The notes below the pieces were generated by a model, which had not been told where the DNA came from, made no database searches, and saw nothing but the letters and a program-made list of their open reading frames with translations. The position numbers were made by a program, and so were the translations under genes. Positions 47,996 through 62,291 of a stretch of 64,000 bases of DNA are shown here, piece after piece; the first letter of the stretch is position 1; each line of letters begins with the position of its first letter. Source of the stretch: Hydractinia symbiolongicarpus (taxonomy: Eukaryota; Cnidaria; Hydrozoa; Anthoathecata; Hydractiniidae); the NCBI RefSeq assembly GCF_029227915.1, contig NC_079876.1, forward strand, positions 9,860,001-9,924,000. The letters run 5' to 3'.

Positions 47996-50900
47996 ATATT
48001 ACTTCAGCCCGCGCTAACGGCTAGGATTTGTCTCACAGTAAAGAATGACTTATTTATCTAAATTTTTAAATGAAGCGCTACCACAGCGCCCGGTATAATC
48101 GCTGAGTTCCGGCAATCACGTCAAATTAAGAAGAATGTTATTTCTTGGAGTCCAATTGTCTCATTTATCATAATTATCAGGTCGCAGTCCAAAGTTAGTT
48201 CAATTAAGACCCACAGTCAATCGTTTCATTGTTAAAAGCGATGCAACCTAGTAATATCAGAAAAATATCGCTAAATACATGTTGGTACGAATATGTGACC
48301 CGACCGTTGAAACTCAAACGGACTGACACCGCTACAAAGTCAATGAAATGTAGTTTTTGAAACTATCGCTATTTCTTCAGCGTGCGATAACGGATAGGAT
48401 TGGTCCCACAATAAAGAATGACTTATTTATCTAAATTTTTAAATGAAGCGCTACCACAGCGCCCAGTGTAATCGCTGAGTTCCGGCAATCATGTCAAATT
48501 AGAAGAATGTTATTTCTTGGAATCCAATTGTCTCACTTTCCCATTTTTAAGGTCACAGTCCATAATCAGTTCAATTAAGTCCCACAGTCAATCGTTTCAT
48601 TGTTAAAAGCGATGCAACCTAGTAATATCAGAAAAATATCGCTAAATACATGTTGGTACGAATATGTGACCCAACCGTTGAAACTCAAACGGACTGACAC
48701 CGCTACAAAGTCAATGAAATGTAGTTTTTGAAACTATCGCTATTTCTTCAGCGCGCGATAACGGATAGGATTGGTCCCACAATAAAGAATGACTTATTTA
48801 TCTAAATTTTTAAATGAAGCGCTACCACAGCGCCCGGTATAATCGCTGAGTTCTGGCAATCACGTCAAATTAAGAAGAATGTTATTTCTTGGAGTCCAAT
48901 TGTCTCATTTATCATAATTATCAGGTCGCAGTCCAAAGTTAGTTCAATTAAGACCCACAGTCAATCGTTTCATTGTTAAAAGCGATGCAACCTAGTAATA
49001 TCAGAAAAATATCGCTAAATACATGTTGGTACGAATAGGTGACCCAACCGTTGTAACTCAAACGGACTGACACCGTTAGAAAGTCAGTGAAATGTAGTAT
49101 TTGAAACTGTCTATATTACTTCAGCCCGCGCTAACGGCTAGGATTTGTCTCACAGTAAAGAATGACTTATTTATCTAAATTTTTAAATGAAGCGCTACCA
49201 CAGCGCCCGGTATAATCGCTGAGTTCCGGCAATCACGTCAAATTAAGAAGAATGTTTTTTCTTGGAGTCCAATTGTCTCATTTATCATAATTATCAGGTG
49301 GCAGTCCAAAGTTAGTTCAATTAAGTCCCACATTCAATCGTTTCACTGCTGAAAGCGATGCAACCTAGTAATATCAGATAAATATCGCTAAATACATGTT
49401 GGTACGAATATGTGACCCAACTGTTGAAACTCAAACGGACTGACACCGTTAGAAAGTCAGTGAAATGTAGTATTTGAAACTGTCTATATTACTTCAGCGC
49501 GCGCTAACGGCTAGGATTTGTCTCACAGTAAAGAATGACTTATTTATCTAAATTTTTAAATGAAGCGCTACCACAGCGCCCGGTATAATCGCTGAGTTCC
49601 GGCAATCACGTCAAATTAAGAAGAATGTTATTTCTTGGAGTCCAATTGTCTCATTTATCATAATTATCAGGTCGCAGTCCAAAGTTAGTTCAATTAAGTC
49701 CCACAGTCAATCGTTTCATTGTTAAAAGCGATGCAACATAGTAATATCAAAACAAATATCGCTAAATACATGTTGGTACGGATACGTGACCCAACCGTTG
49801 TAACTCAAACGGACTGACACCGTTAGAAAGTCAGTGAAATATAGTATTTGAAACTGTCTCTATTTCTTCAGCGCGCGCTAATGACTACGATTGGTCCCAC
49901 AGTAAAAAATGACTTTTTTATCTTAAGTTTTAATTGAAGCGCTACCACAGCGCCTTTTGTAATCCCTGAGTTTCGGCAGTCATGTCAAATTAAGAAGAAT
50001 GTTATTTCTTGGAGTCCAATTGTCTCATTTATCATAATTATCAGGTCGCAGTCCAAAGTTAGTTCAATTAAGTCCCACAGTCAATCGTTTCATTGTTAAA
50101 AGCGATGCACCCTAGTAATATCAAACAAAATATCGCTAAATACATGCTGGTACGAATATGTGACCCAACCGTTATAACTCAAACGGATTGAACCGTTAGA
50201 AAGTCAATGAAATGTAGTTTTTGAAACTGTCGCTATTTCTTCAGCGCGCGATAACGGCTAGGATTGGTCCCACAGTAAAAAATGACTTATTAATATAAAT
50301 TTTTAAACGAAACGCTACCACAGCGCCCAGTGTAATCGCTGAGTTTCGGCAATCATGTCAAATTATGAAGAATGATATTTCTTGGACTCCAATTTTTTTC
50401 ATTTATCACATTTATCAAGTCACAGTCCAAAGTTAGTTCAATTAAGTCCCACAGTCAATCGTTTCACTGCTAAAAGCGATGCAACCTAGTAATATCAGAA
50501 AAATATCGCTAAATACATGTTGGTACGAATATGTGACCCAACCGTTGAAACTCAAACAGACTGACACCGTTAGAAAGTCAGTGAAATGTAGTATTTGAAA
50601 CTGTCTCTATCACTTCAGCGCGCGCTAACGCCTAGGATTGGTCCCACAGTAAAAAATGTCTTTTTTATCTTAATTTTTAATTAAAGCGCTACCACAGCGC
50701 CTAGTGTAATCGCTGAGTTTCGGCAGTCGTGTCAAATTAAGAAGAATATTATTTCTTGGAGTCCAATTGTCTCACTTTCACATTTTTAAGGTCACAGTCC
50801 ATAATCAGTTCAATTAAGTCCCACAGTCAATCGTTTCATTGTTAAAAGCGATGCAACCTAGTAATATCAGAAAAAAATCGCTAAATACATGTTGGTTCAA

Positions 50901-52381
50901 TTATGTGACCCAACCGTTGAAACTCAAACGGACTGACACCGTTAGAAAGTCAGTGAAATATAGTAATTGAAAATGTCTCTATTACTTCAGCGCGCGCTAA
51001 CGGCTAGGATTGGTCCCACAGTAAAGAATGACTTATTTATCTAAATTTTTAAATGAAGCGCTACCACAGCGCCCGGTATAATCGCTGAGTTCCGGAAATC
51101 ACGTCAAATTAAGAAGAATGTTAATTCTTGGAGTCCAATTGTCTCATTTATCATATTTATCAGGTCGCAGTCCAAATTTAGTTCAATTAAGTCCCACAGT
51201 CAATCGTTTCATTGTTAAAAGCGATGCAACCTAGTAATATCAGAAAAATATCGCTAAATACATGTTGGTACGAATAGGTGACCCAACCGTTGTAACTCAA
51301 ACGAACTGACACCGCTACAAAGTCAATGAAATGTAGTTTTTGAAACTATTGTTATTTCTTCAGCGCGCGGTAACGAATAGGATTGGTCCCACAGTAAAGA
51401 ATGACTTATTTATCTAAATTTTTAAATGAAGCGCTACCACAGCGCCCAGTATAATCGCTGAGTTCCGGCAATCACGTCAAATTAAAAAGAATGTTATTTA
51501 TTGGAGTCCAATTGTCTCATTTATCATATTTATCAGGTCGCAGTCCAAAGTTAGTTCAATTAAGTCCCACAGTCAATCGTTTCATTGTTAAAAGCGATGC
51601 AACCTAGTAATATCAGAAAAATATCGCTAAATACATGTTGGTACGAATAGGTGACCCAACCATTGAAACTCAAACGGACGGACACCGTTAGAAAGTCAGT
51701 GAAATGTATTATTTGAGACTGTCTCTATTTCTTCAGCGCGCGCTAACGGGTAGGATTGGTCCCACAGTAAAATATGACTTTTTTATCTTAATTTTTAATT
51801 GAAGCGCTACCACAGCGCCTTGTGTAATCCCTGAGTTTCGGCAGTCATGTCAAATTAAGAAGAAAGTTACTTCTTGGAGTCCAATTGTCTCACTTTCACA
51901 TTTTTAAGGTCGCAGTCCATAATCAGTTCAATTAAGTCCCACAGTCAATCGTTTCATTGTTAAAAGCGATGCACCCTAGTAATATCAAAAAAAATATCGC
52001 TAAATACATGTTGGTACGAATATGTGACCCAAACGTTATAACTCAAACGGACTAAACCGTTAGAAAGTGAATGAAATGTAGTTTTTGAAACTGTCGCTAT
52101 TTCTTCAGCGCGCGATAACGGCTAGGATTGGTCCCACAGTAAAAAATGACTTATTAATATAAATTTTTAAACGAAACGCTACCACAGCGCCCAGTGTAAT
52201 CGCTGAGTTCCGGCAATCATCTGAAAATAAGAAGAATGTTATTTCTTGGACTCCAATTTTTTTCATTTATCACATTTATCAGGTCACAGTCCAAAGTTAG
52301 TTCAATTAAGTCCCACAGTCAATCGTTTCACTGCTAAAAGCGATGCAACCTAGTAATATCAGAAAAATATCGCTAAATACT
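47996..52381. repeat. Mosaic of monomer types with a trimer step
   Basis: About twelve monomers. A type with ctatattacttcagc(c/g)cgcgc and ggatttgtctcacag occurs near 47990, 49110 and 49485; the first two are 1117 bp apart (acttcagccc at 48001 and 49118). The S type (tcactttc.catttttaagg with tccataatcag) appears near 48533, 50770 and 51890. The monomer at 49730-50000 (ggatacgtg, taatgactacg) matches part of the extra patch in 44110-44855. Monomers near 50160 and 52050 have shortened junctions (gattgaaccg, gactaaaccg). No gene is present. Confidence 0.75.
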
Positions 52382-55300
52382 TGTTGGTTCGAATATGTGA
52401 CCCAACCGTTGAAACTCAAACGGACTGACACCGTTAGAAAGTCAGTGAAATATAGTATTTGAAACTGTCTCTATTTCTTCAGCGCGCGCTAATGGCTAGG
52501 ATTGGTCCCACAGTAAAAAATGACTTTTTTATCTTAATTTTTAATTGAAGCGCTACCACAGCGCCTTGTGTAATCCCTGAGTTTCGGCAGTCATGTCAAA
52601 TTAAGAAGAATGTTATTTCTTGGAGTCCAATTGTCTCACTTTCACATTTTTAAGGTCACAGTCCATAATCAGTTCAATTAAGTCCCACAGTCAATCGTTT
52701 CATTGTTAAAAGCGATGCACCCTAGTAATATCAGAAAAAAATATCGCTAAATACATGTTGGTACGAATATGTGACCCAACCGTTATAACTCAAACGGACT
52801 GACACCGTTAGAAAATCAATGAAATGTAGTTTTTGAAACTGTCGCTATTTCTTCAGCGCGCGATAACGGCTAGGATTGGTCCCACAGTAAAAAATGACTT
52901 ATTAATATAAATTTTTAAATGAAACGCTACCACAGCGCCCGGTATAATCGCTGAGTTCCGGCAATCACGTCAAATTAAGAAGAATGTTATTTATTGGAGT
53001 CCAATTGTCTCATTTATCATATTTATCAGGTCGCAGTCCAAAGTTAGTTCAATTAAGTCCCACAGTCAATCGTTTCATTGTTAAAAGCGATGCAACCTAG
53101 TAATATCAGAAAAATATCGCTAAATACATGTTGGTACGAATAGGTGACCCAACCATTGAAACTCAAACGGACTGACACCGTTAGAAAATCAGTGAAATGT
53201 AGTATTTGAGACTGTCTCTATTTCTTCAGCGCGCGCTAACGGCTAGGATTGGTCCCACAGTAAAAAATGACTTTTTTATCTTAATTTTTAATTGAAGCGC
53301 TACCACAGCGCCTTGTGTAATCCCTGAGTTTCGGCAGTCATGTCAAATTAAGAACAATGTTATTTCTTGGACTCCAATTTTTTTCATTTATCACATTTAT
53401 CAGGTCACAGTCCAAAGTTAGTTCAATTAAGTCCCACAGTCAATCGTTTCACTGCTAAAAGCGATGCAACCTAGTAATATCAGATAAATATCGCTAAATA
53501 CATGTTGGTACGAATATGTGACTCAACCGTTGAAACTCAAACAGACTGACACCGTTAGAAAGTCAGTGAAATGTAGTATTTGAAACTGTCTCTATCACTT
53601 CAGCGCGCGCTAACGCCTAGGATTGGTCCCACAGTAAAAAATGTATTTTTTATCTTAATTTTTAATTAAAGCGCTACCACAGCGCCTAGTGTAATCGCTG
53701 AGTTTTGGCAGTCCTGTCAAATTAAGAAGAATATTATTTCTTGGAGTCCAATTGTCTCACTTTCACATTTTTTAGGTCACAGTCCATAATCAGTTCAATT
53801 AAGTCCCAAAGTCAATTGTTTCATTGTTAAAAGCGATGCAACCTAGTAATATCAGAAAAATATCGCTAAATACTTGTTGGTTCGAATATGTGACCCAACC
53901 GTTGAAACTCAAACGGACTGACACCGTTAGAAAGTCAGTGAAATATAGTATTTGAAACTGTCTCTATTTCTTCAGTGCGCGCTAATGGCTAGGATTTGTC
54001 CCACAGTAAAAAATGACTTTTTTATCTTAATTTTTAATTGAAGCGCTACCACAGCGCCTTGTGTAATCCCTGAGTTTCGGCAGTCATGTCAAATTAAGAA
54101 GAATGTTATTTCTTGGAGTCCAATTGTCTCACTTTCACATTTTTAAGGTCACAGTTCATAATCAGTTCAATTAAGTCCCACAGTCAATCGTTTCATTGTT
54201 AAAAGCGATGCACCCTAGTAATATCAAAAAAAATATCGCTAAATACATGTTGGTACGAATATGTGACCCAACCGTTATAACTCAAACGGACTGACACCGT
54301 TAGAAAGTCAATGAAATGTAGTTTTTGAAACTGTCGCTATTTCTCCAGCGCGCGATAACGGCTAGGATTGGTCCCACAGTAAAAAATGACTTATTAATAT
54401 AAATTTTTAAATGAAACGCTACCACAGCGCCCAGTGTAATCGCTGAGTTCCGGCAATCATGTCAAATTAAGAAGAATGTTATTTCTTGGACTCCAATTTT
54501 TTTCATTTATCACATTTATCAGGTCACAGTCCAAAGTTAGTTCAATTAAGTCCCACAGTCAATCGTTTCACTGCTAAAAGCGATGCAACCTAGTAATATC
54601 CGATAAATATCGCTAAATACATGTTGGTACGAATATGTGACCCAACCGTTAAAACTCAAACAGACTGACACCGTTAGAAAGTCAGTGAAATGTAGTATTT
54701 GAAACTGTCTCTATCACTTCAGCGCGTGCTTACGCCTAGGATTGGTCCCACAGTAAAAAATGTCTTTTTGATCTTAATTTTTAATTAAAGCGCTACCACA
54801 GCGCCTAGTGTAATCGCTGAGTTTCGGCAGTCCTGTCAAATTAAGAAGAATATTATTTCTTGGAGTCCAATTGTCTCACTTTCACATTTTTAAGGTCACA
54901 GTCCATAATCAGTTCAATTAAGTCCCAAAGTCAATTGTTTCATTGTTAAAAGCGATGCAACCTAGTAATATCAGAAAAATATCGCTAAATACTTGTTGGT
55001 TCGAATATGTGACCCAACCGTTGAAACTCAAACGGACTGACACCGTTAGAAAGTCAGTGAAATATAGTATTTGAAACTGTCTCTATTTCTTCAGTGCGCG
55101 CTAATGGCTAGGATTTGTCCCACAGTAAAAAATGACTTTTTTATCTTAATTTTTAATTGAAGCGCTACCACAGCGCCTTGTGTAATCCCTGAGTTTCGGC
55201 AGTCATGTCAAATTAAGAAGAATGTTATTTCTTGGAGTCCAATTGTCTCACTTTCACATTTTTAAGGTCACAGTTCATAATCAGTTCAATTAAGTCCCAC

Positions 55301-55784
55301 AGTCAATCGTTTCATTGTTAAAAGCGATGCACCCTAGTAATATCAAAAAAAATATCGCTAAATACATGTTGGTACGAATATGTGACCCAACCGTTATAAC
55401 TCAAACGGACTGACACCGTTAGAAAGTCAATGAAATGTAGTTTTTGAAACTGTCGCTATTTCTCCAGCGCGCGATAACGGCTAGGATTGGTCCCACAGTA
55501 AAAAATGACTTATTAATATAAATTTTTAAATGAAACGCTACCACAGCGCCCAGTGTAATCGCTGAGTTCCGGCAATCATGTCAAATTAAGAAGAATGTTA
55601 TTTCTTGGACTCCAATTTTTTTCATTTATCACATTTATCAGGTCACAGTCCCTAATCAGTTCAATTAAGTCCCACAGTCAATCGTTTCATTGTTAAAAGC
55701 GATGCACCCTAGTAATATCAAAAAAATATCGCTAAATACATGTTGGTACGAATATGTGACCCAACCGTTATAACTCAAACGGAC
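52382..55784. repeat. Tetramer and trimer steps marked by tgttggttcgaat
   Basis: The variant tgttggttcgaat lies at 52382, 53875 and 54994, steps of 1493 and 1119 bp. The trimer part is clear: ctccagcgcgcgataacgg at 54343 and 55462 (1119 bp), and the match covers about 53340-55640 at high identity. The tetramer part is only partial, with types diverging near 52940. Near 55650 a hybrid junction (tccctaatcag) joins two monomer types and ends the trimer match. Confidence 0.8.
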
Positions 55785-58700
55785 TGACACCGTTAGAAAG
55801 TCAGTGAAATGTAGTATTTGAAACTGTCTCTATCACTTCAGCGCGCGCTAACGCCTAGGATTGGTCCCACAGTAAAAACTGTCTTTTTTATCTTAATTTT
55901 TAATTAAAGCGCTACCACAGCGCCTAGTGTAATCGCTGAGTTTCGGCAGTCGTGTGAAATTAAGAAGAATGCTATTTCTTGGAGTCCAATTGTCTCACTT
56001 TCACATTTTTCAGGTCACAGTCCATAATCAGTTCAATTATGTCCCACAGTCAATCGTTTCATTGTTAAAAGCGATGCAACCTAGTAATATCAGAAAAATA
56101 TCGCTAAATACATGTTGGTACGAATATGCGACCCGACCGTTCAAACTCAAACGGACTGACACCGCTACAAAGTCAATGAAATGTAGTTTTTGAAACTATG
56201 GCTATTTCTTCAGCGCGCGATAACGGATAGGATTGGTCCCACAATAAAGAATGACTTATTTATCTTAATTTTTAATTAAAGCGCTACCACAGCGCCTAGT
56301 GTAATCGCTGCGTTCCGGCAATCATGTCAAATTAAGAAGAATGTTATTTCTTGGAGTCCAATTGTCTCACTTTCACATTTTTAAGGTCACAGTCCATAAT
56401 CAGTTCAATTAAGTCCCACAGTCAATCGTTTCATTGTTAAGAGCGATGCACCCTAGTAATATCAAAACAAATATCGCTAAATACATGTTGGTACGAATAT
56501 GTGACCCGACCGTTATAACTCAAACGGACTGACACCGTTAGAAAGTCAATGAAATGTAGTTTTTGAAACTGTCGCTATTTCTTCAGCGCGCGATAACGGC
56601 TAAGATTGCTCCCACAGTAAAAAATGACTTATTAATATAAATTTTTAAATGAAACGCTACCACAGCGCCCAGTGTAATCGCTGAGTTCCGGCAATCATGT
56701 CAAATTAAGAAGAATGTTATTTCTTGGACTCCAATTTTTTTCATTTATCACATTTATCAGGTCACAGTCCAAAGTTAGTTCAATTAATTCCCACAGTCAA
56801 TCGTTTCACTGTTAAAAGCGATGCAACCTAGTAATATCAGATAAATATCGCTAAATACATGTTGGTACGAATATGTGACCCAACCGTTGAAACTCAAACA
56901 GACTGACACCGTTAGAAAGTCAGTGAAATGTAGTATTTGAAACTGTCTCTATCACTTCAGCGCGCGCTAACGCCTAGGATTGGTCCCACAGTAAAAAATG
57001 TCTTTTTTATCTTAATTTTTAATTAAAGCGCTACCACAGCGTCTAGTGTAATCGCTGAGTTTCGGCAGTCGTGTCAAATTAAGAAGAATGCTATTTCTTG
57101 GAGTCCAATTGTCTCACTTTCACATTTTTCAGGTCACAGTCCATAATCAGTTCAATTATGTCCCACAGTCAATCGTTTCATTGTTAAAAGCGATGCAACC
57201 TAGTAATATCAGAAAAATATCGCTAAATACATGTTGGTACGAATATGCGACCCGACCGTTGAAACTCAAACGGACTGACACCGCTACAAAGTCAATGAAA
57301 TGTAGTTTTTGAAACTATCGCTATTTCTTCAGCGCGCGATAACGGATAGGATTGGTCCCACAGTAAAGAATGACTTATTCATCTTAATTTTTAATTAAAG
57401 CGCTACCACAGCGCCTAGTGTAATCGCTGCGTTCCGGCAATCATGTCAAATTAAGAAGAATGTTATTTCTTGGAGTCCAATTGTCTCACTTTCACATTTT
57501 TAAGGTCACAGTCCATAATCAGTTCAATTAAGTCCCACAGTCAATCGTTTCATTGTTAAGAGCGATGCACCCTAGTAATATCAAAACAAATATCGCTAAA
57601 TACATGTTGGTACGAATATGTGACGCGACCGTTATAACTCAAACGGACTGACACCGTTAGAAAGTCAATGAAATGTAGTTTTTGAAACTGTCGCTATTTC
57701 TTCAGCGCGCGATAACGGCTAAGATTGCTCCCACAGTAAAAAATGACTTATTAATATAAATTTTAAAATGAAACGCTACCACAGCGCCCAGTGTAATCGC
57801 TGAGTTCCGGCAATCATGTCAAATTAAGAAGAATGTTATTTCTTGGACTCCAATTTTTTTCATTTATCACATTTATCAGGTCACAGTCCAAAGTTAGTTC
57901 AATTAATTCCAACAGTCAATCGTTTCACTGCTAAAAGCGATGCAACCTAGTAATATCAGATAAATATCGCTAAATACATGTTGGTACGAATATGTGACCC
58001 AACCGTTGAAACTCAAACAGACTGACACCGTTAGAAAGTCAGTGAAATGTAGTATTTGAAACTGTCTCTATCACTTCAGCGCGCGCTAACGCCTAGGATT
58101 GGTCCCACAGTAAAAAATGTCTTTTTTATCTTAATTTTTAATTAAAGCGCTACCACAGCGCCTAGTGTAATCGCTGAGTTTCGGCAGTCGTGTCAAATTA
58201 AGAAGAATGCTATTTCTTGGAGTCCAATTGTCTCACTTTCACATTTTTCAGGTCACAGTCCATAATCAGTTCAATTATGTCCCACAGTCAATCGTATCAT
58301 TGTTAAAAGCGATGCAACCTAGTAATATCAGAAAAATATCGCTAAATACATGTTGGTACGAATATGCGACCCGACCGTTGAAACTCAAACGGACTGACAC
58401 CGCTACAAAGTCAATGAAATGTAGTTTTTGAAACTATCGCTATTTCTTCAGCGCGCGATAACGGATAGGATTGGTCCCACAATAAAGAATGACTTATTTA
58501 TCTTAATTTTTAATTAAAGCGCTACCACAGCGCCTAGTGTAATCGCTGCGTTCCGGCAATCATGTCAAATTAAGAAGAATGTTATTTCTTGGAGTCCAAT
58601 TGTCTCACTTTCACATTTTCAAGGTCACAGTCCATAATCAGTTCAATTAAGTCCCACAGTCAATCGTTTCATTGTTAAGAGCGATGCACCCTAGTAATAT

Positions 58701-60907
58701 CAAAAAAAATATCGCTAAATACATGTTGGTACGAATATGTGACCCGACCGTTATAACTCAAACGGACTGACACCGTTAGAAAGTCAATGAAATGTAGTTT
58801 TTGAAACTGTCGCTATTTCTTCAGCGCGCGATAACGGCTAAGATTGCTCCCACAGTAAAAAATGACTTATTAATATAAATTTTAAAATGAAACGCTACCA
58901 CAGCGCCCAGTGTAATCGCTGATTTCCGGCAATCATGTCAAATTAAGAATAATGTTATTTCTTGGACTCCAATTTATTTCATTTATCACATTTATCAGGT
59001 CACAGTCCAAAGTTAGTTCAATTAATTCCCACAGTCAATCGTTTCACTGCTAAAAGCGATGCAACCTAGTAATATCAGATAAATATCGCTAAATACATGT
59101 TGGTACGAATATGTGACCCAACCGTTGAAACTCAAACAGACTGACACCGTTAGAAAGTCAGTGAAATGTAGTATTTGAAACTGTCTCTATCACTTCAGCG
59201 CGCGCTAACGCCTAGGATTGGTCCCACAGTAAAAAATTTCTTTTTTATCTTAATTTTTAATTAAAGCGCTACCACAGCGCCTAGTGTAATCGCTGAGTTT
59301 CGGCAGTCGTGTCAAATTAAGAAGAATGCTATTTCTTGGAGTTCAATTGTCTCACTTTCACATTTTTCAGGTCACAGTCCATAATCAGTTCAATTATGTC
59401 CCACAGTCAATCGTTTCATTGTTAAAAGCGATGCAACCTAGTAATATCAGAAAAATATCGCTAAATACATGTTGGTACGAATATGCGACCCGACCGTTGA
59501 AACTCAAACGGACTGACACCGCTACAAAGTCAATGAAATGTAGTTTTTGAAACTATCGCTATTTCTTCAGCGCGCGATACCGGATAGGATTGGTCCCACA
59601 ATAAAGAATGACTTATTTATCTTAATTTTTAATTAAAGCGCTACCACAGCGCCTAGTGTAATCGCTGCGTTCCGGCAATCATGTCAAATTAAGAAGAATG
59701 TTATTTCTTGGAGTCCAATTGTCTCACTTTCACATTTTCAAGGTCACAGTCCATAATCAGTTCAATTAAGTCCCACAGTCAATCGTTTCATTGTTAAGAG
59801 CGATGCACCCTAGTAATATCAAAAAAAATATCGCTAAATACATGTTGGTACGAATATGTGACCCGACCGTTATAACTCAAACGGACTGACACCGTTAGAA
59901 AGTCAATGAAATGTAGTTTTTGAAACTGTCGCTATTTCTTCAGCGCGCGATAACGGCTAAGATTGCTCCCACAGTAAAAAATGACTTATTAATATAAATT
60001 TTAAAATGAAACGCTACCACAGCGCCCAGTGTAATCGCTGATTTCCGGCAATCATGTCAAATTAAGAAGAATGTTATTTCTTGGACTCCAATTTTTTTCA
60101 TTTATCACATTTATCAGGTCACAGTCCAAAGTTAGTTCAATTAATTCCCACAGTCAATCGTTTCACTGCTAAAAGCGATGCAACCTAGTAATATCAGATA
60201 AATATCGCTAAATACATGTTGGTACGAATATGTGACCCAACCGTTGAAACTCAAACAGACTGACACCGTTAGAAAGTCAGTGAAATGTAGTATTTGAAAC
60301 TGTCTCTATCACTTCAGCGCGCGCTAACGCCTAGGATTGGTCCTACAGTAAAAAATGTCTTTTTTATCTTAATTTTTAATTAAAGCGCTACCACAGCGCC
60401 TAGTGTAATCGCTGAGTTTCGGCAGTCGTGTCAAATTAAGAAGAATGCTATTTCTTGGAGTCCAATTGTCTCACTTTCACATTTTTCAGGTCACAGTCCA
60501 TAATCAGTTCAATTATGTCCCACAGTCAATCGTTTCATTGTTAAAAGCGATGCAACCTAGTAATATCAGAAAAATATCGCTAAATACATGTTGGTACGAA
60601 TATGCGACCCGACCGTTGAAACTCAAACGGACTGACACCGCTACAAAGTCAATGAAATGTAGTTTTTGAAACTATCGCTATTTCTTCAGCGCGCGATAAC
60701 GGATAGGATTGGTCCCACAATAAAGAATGACTTATTTATCTTAATTTTTAATTAAAGCGCTACCACAGCGCCTAGTGTAATCGCTGCGTTCCGGCAATCA
60801 TGTCAAATTACGAAGAATGTTATTTCTTGGAGTCCAATTGTCTCACTTTCACATTTTTAAGGTCACAGTCCATAATCAGTTCAATTAAGTCCCACAGTCA
60901 ATCGTTT
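55785..60907. repeat. Trimer higher-order repeat, 1119 bp, about 4.6 copies
   Basis: Exactly 3 x 373 bp. The variant aagaatgctatttc puts its atg at 55969, 57088, 58207, 59326 and 60445, each 1119 bp apart. The three monomers are: one with tctatcacttc, cgcctagg, tgtcttttttatc and ttcaattatgtcc; one with gctacaaag, ggataggattgg and gctgcgttccgg; and one with taagattgctcc, aatataaat and ttaattcc(c/a)acag. Copies differ by scattered single bases (cgtatcattg near 58291, ggagttcaa near 59339, ataccgg near 59578, tcctacag near 60343). A 74-codon open frame (79 with an upstream gtg in the first copy) recurs in each copy; it follows from the repetition and I do not call it a gene. The block ends near 60907, where one monomer is skipped (747-bp shift). 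Confidence 0.92.
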
Positions 60908-62291
60908 CACTGCTAAAAGCGATGCAACCTAGTAATATCAGATAAATATCGCTAAATACATGTTGGTACGAATATGTGACCCAACCGTTGAAACTCAAAC
61001 AGACTGACACCGTTAGAAAGTCAGTGAAATGTAGTATTTGAAACTGTCTCTATCACTTCAGCGCGCGCTAACGCCTAGGATTGGTCCCACTGTAAAAAAT
61101 GTCTTTGTTATCTTAATTTTTAATTAAAGCGCTACCACAGCGCCTAGTGTAATCACTGAGTTTCGGCAGTCGAGTCAAATTAAGAAGAATATTATTTCTT
61201 GGAGTCCAATTGTCTCACTTTCACATTTTTAAGGTAACAGTCCATAATCAATTCAATTAAGTCCCACAGTCAATCGTTTCATTGTTAAAAGCGATGCAAC
61301 CTAGTAATATCAGAAAAATATCGCTAAATACATGTTGGTACCAATATGTGACCCGACCGTTGAAACTCAAACGGACTGACACCGCTACAAAGTCAATGGA
61401 ATGTAGTTTTTGAAACTATCGCTATTTCTTCAGCGCGCGATAACGGATAGGATTGGTCCCACAGTAAAAAATGACTTATTAATATAAATTTTTAAATGAA
61501 ACGCTACCACAGCGCCCAGTGTAATCGCTGAGTTCCGGCAATCATGTCAAATTAAGAAGAATGTTATCTCTTGGACTCCAATTTTCTTCATTTATCACAT
61601 TTATCAGGTCACAGTCCAAAGTTAGTTCAATTAAGTCCCACAGTCAATCGTTTCACTGCTAAAAGCGATGCAACCTAGTAATATCAGATAAATATCGCTA
61701 AATACATGTTGGTACGAATATGTGACCCAACCGTTGAAACTCAAACAGACTGACACCGTTAAAAAGTTAGTGAAATGTAGTATTTGAAACTGTCTCTATC
61801 ACTTCAGCGCGCGCTAACGCCTAGGATTGGTCCCACAGTAAAAAATGTCTTTTTTATCTTAATTTTTTAATTAAAGCGCTACCACAGCGCCTAGTGTAAT
61901 CGCTGAGTTTCGGCAGTCGTGTCAAATTAAGAAGAATGTTATTTCTTGGAGTCCAATTGTCTCACTTTCACATTTTTAAGGTCACAGTTCATAATCAGTT
62001 CAATTAAGTCCCACAGTCAATCGTTTCATTGTTAAAAGCGATGCACCCTAGTAATATCAAAAAAATATCGCTAAATACATGTTGGTACGAATATGTGACC
62101 CAACCGTTATAACTCAAACGGACTGACACCGTTAGAAAGTCAATGAAATGTAGTTTTTGAAACTGTCGCTATTTCTTCAGCGCGCCATAACGGCTAGGAT
62201 TGGTCCCACAGTAAAAAATGTCTTTTTTATCTTAATTTTTAATTAAAGCGCTACCACAGCGCCTAGTGTAATCGCTAAGTTTCGGCAGTCG
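60908..62291. repeat. Mixed satellite monomers derived from the trimer types
   Basis: About 3.7 monomers of the same types as the preceding trimer but out of its order, with scattered changes (ctttgttatc near 61105, atcactgag near 61151, gtaccaat near 61338, gttatctctt near 61563, aattttttaatt near 61861). No gene is present. Confidence 0.78.

Noticed and set aside
55954-60669. Five open frames of 74-79 codons, nearly identical, on the plus strand
   Set aside because: They recur at exactly 1119 bp because the trimer recurs. The same frame is broken by stops in related monomers, there is no promoter or ribosome-site context, and identity equals that of the surrounding non-coding DNA.
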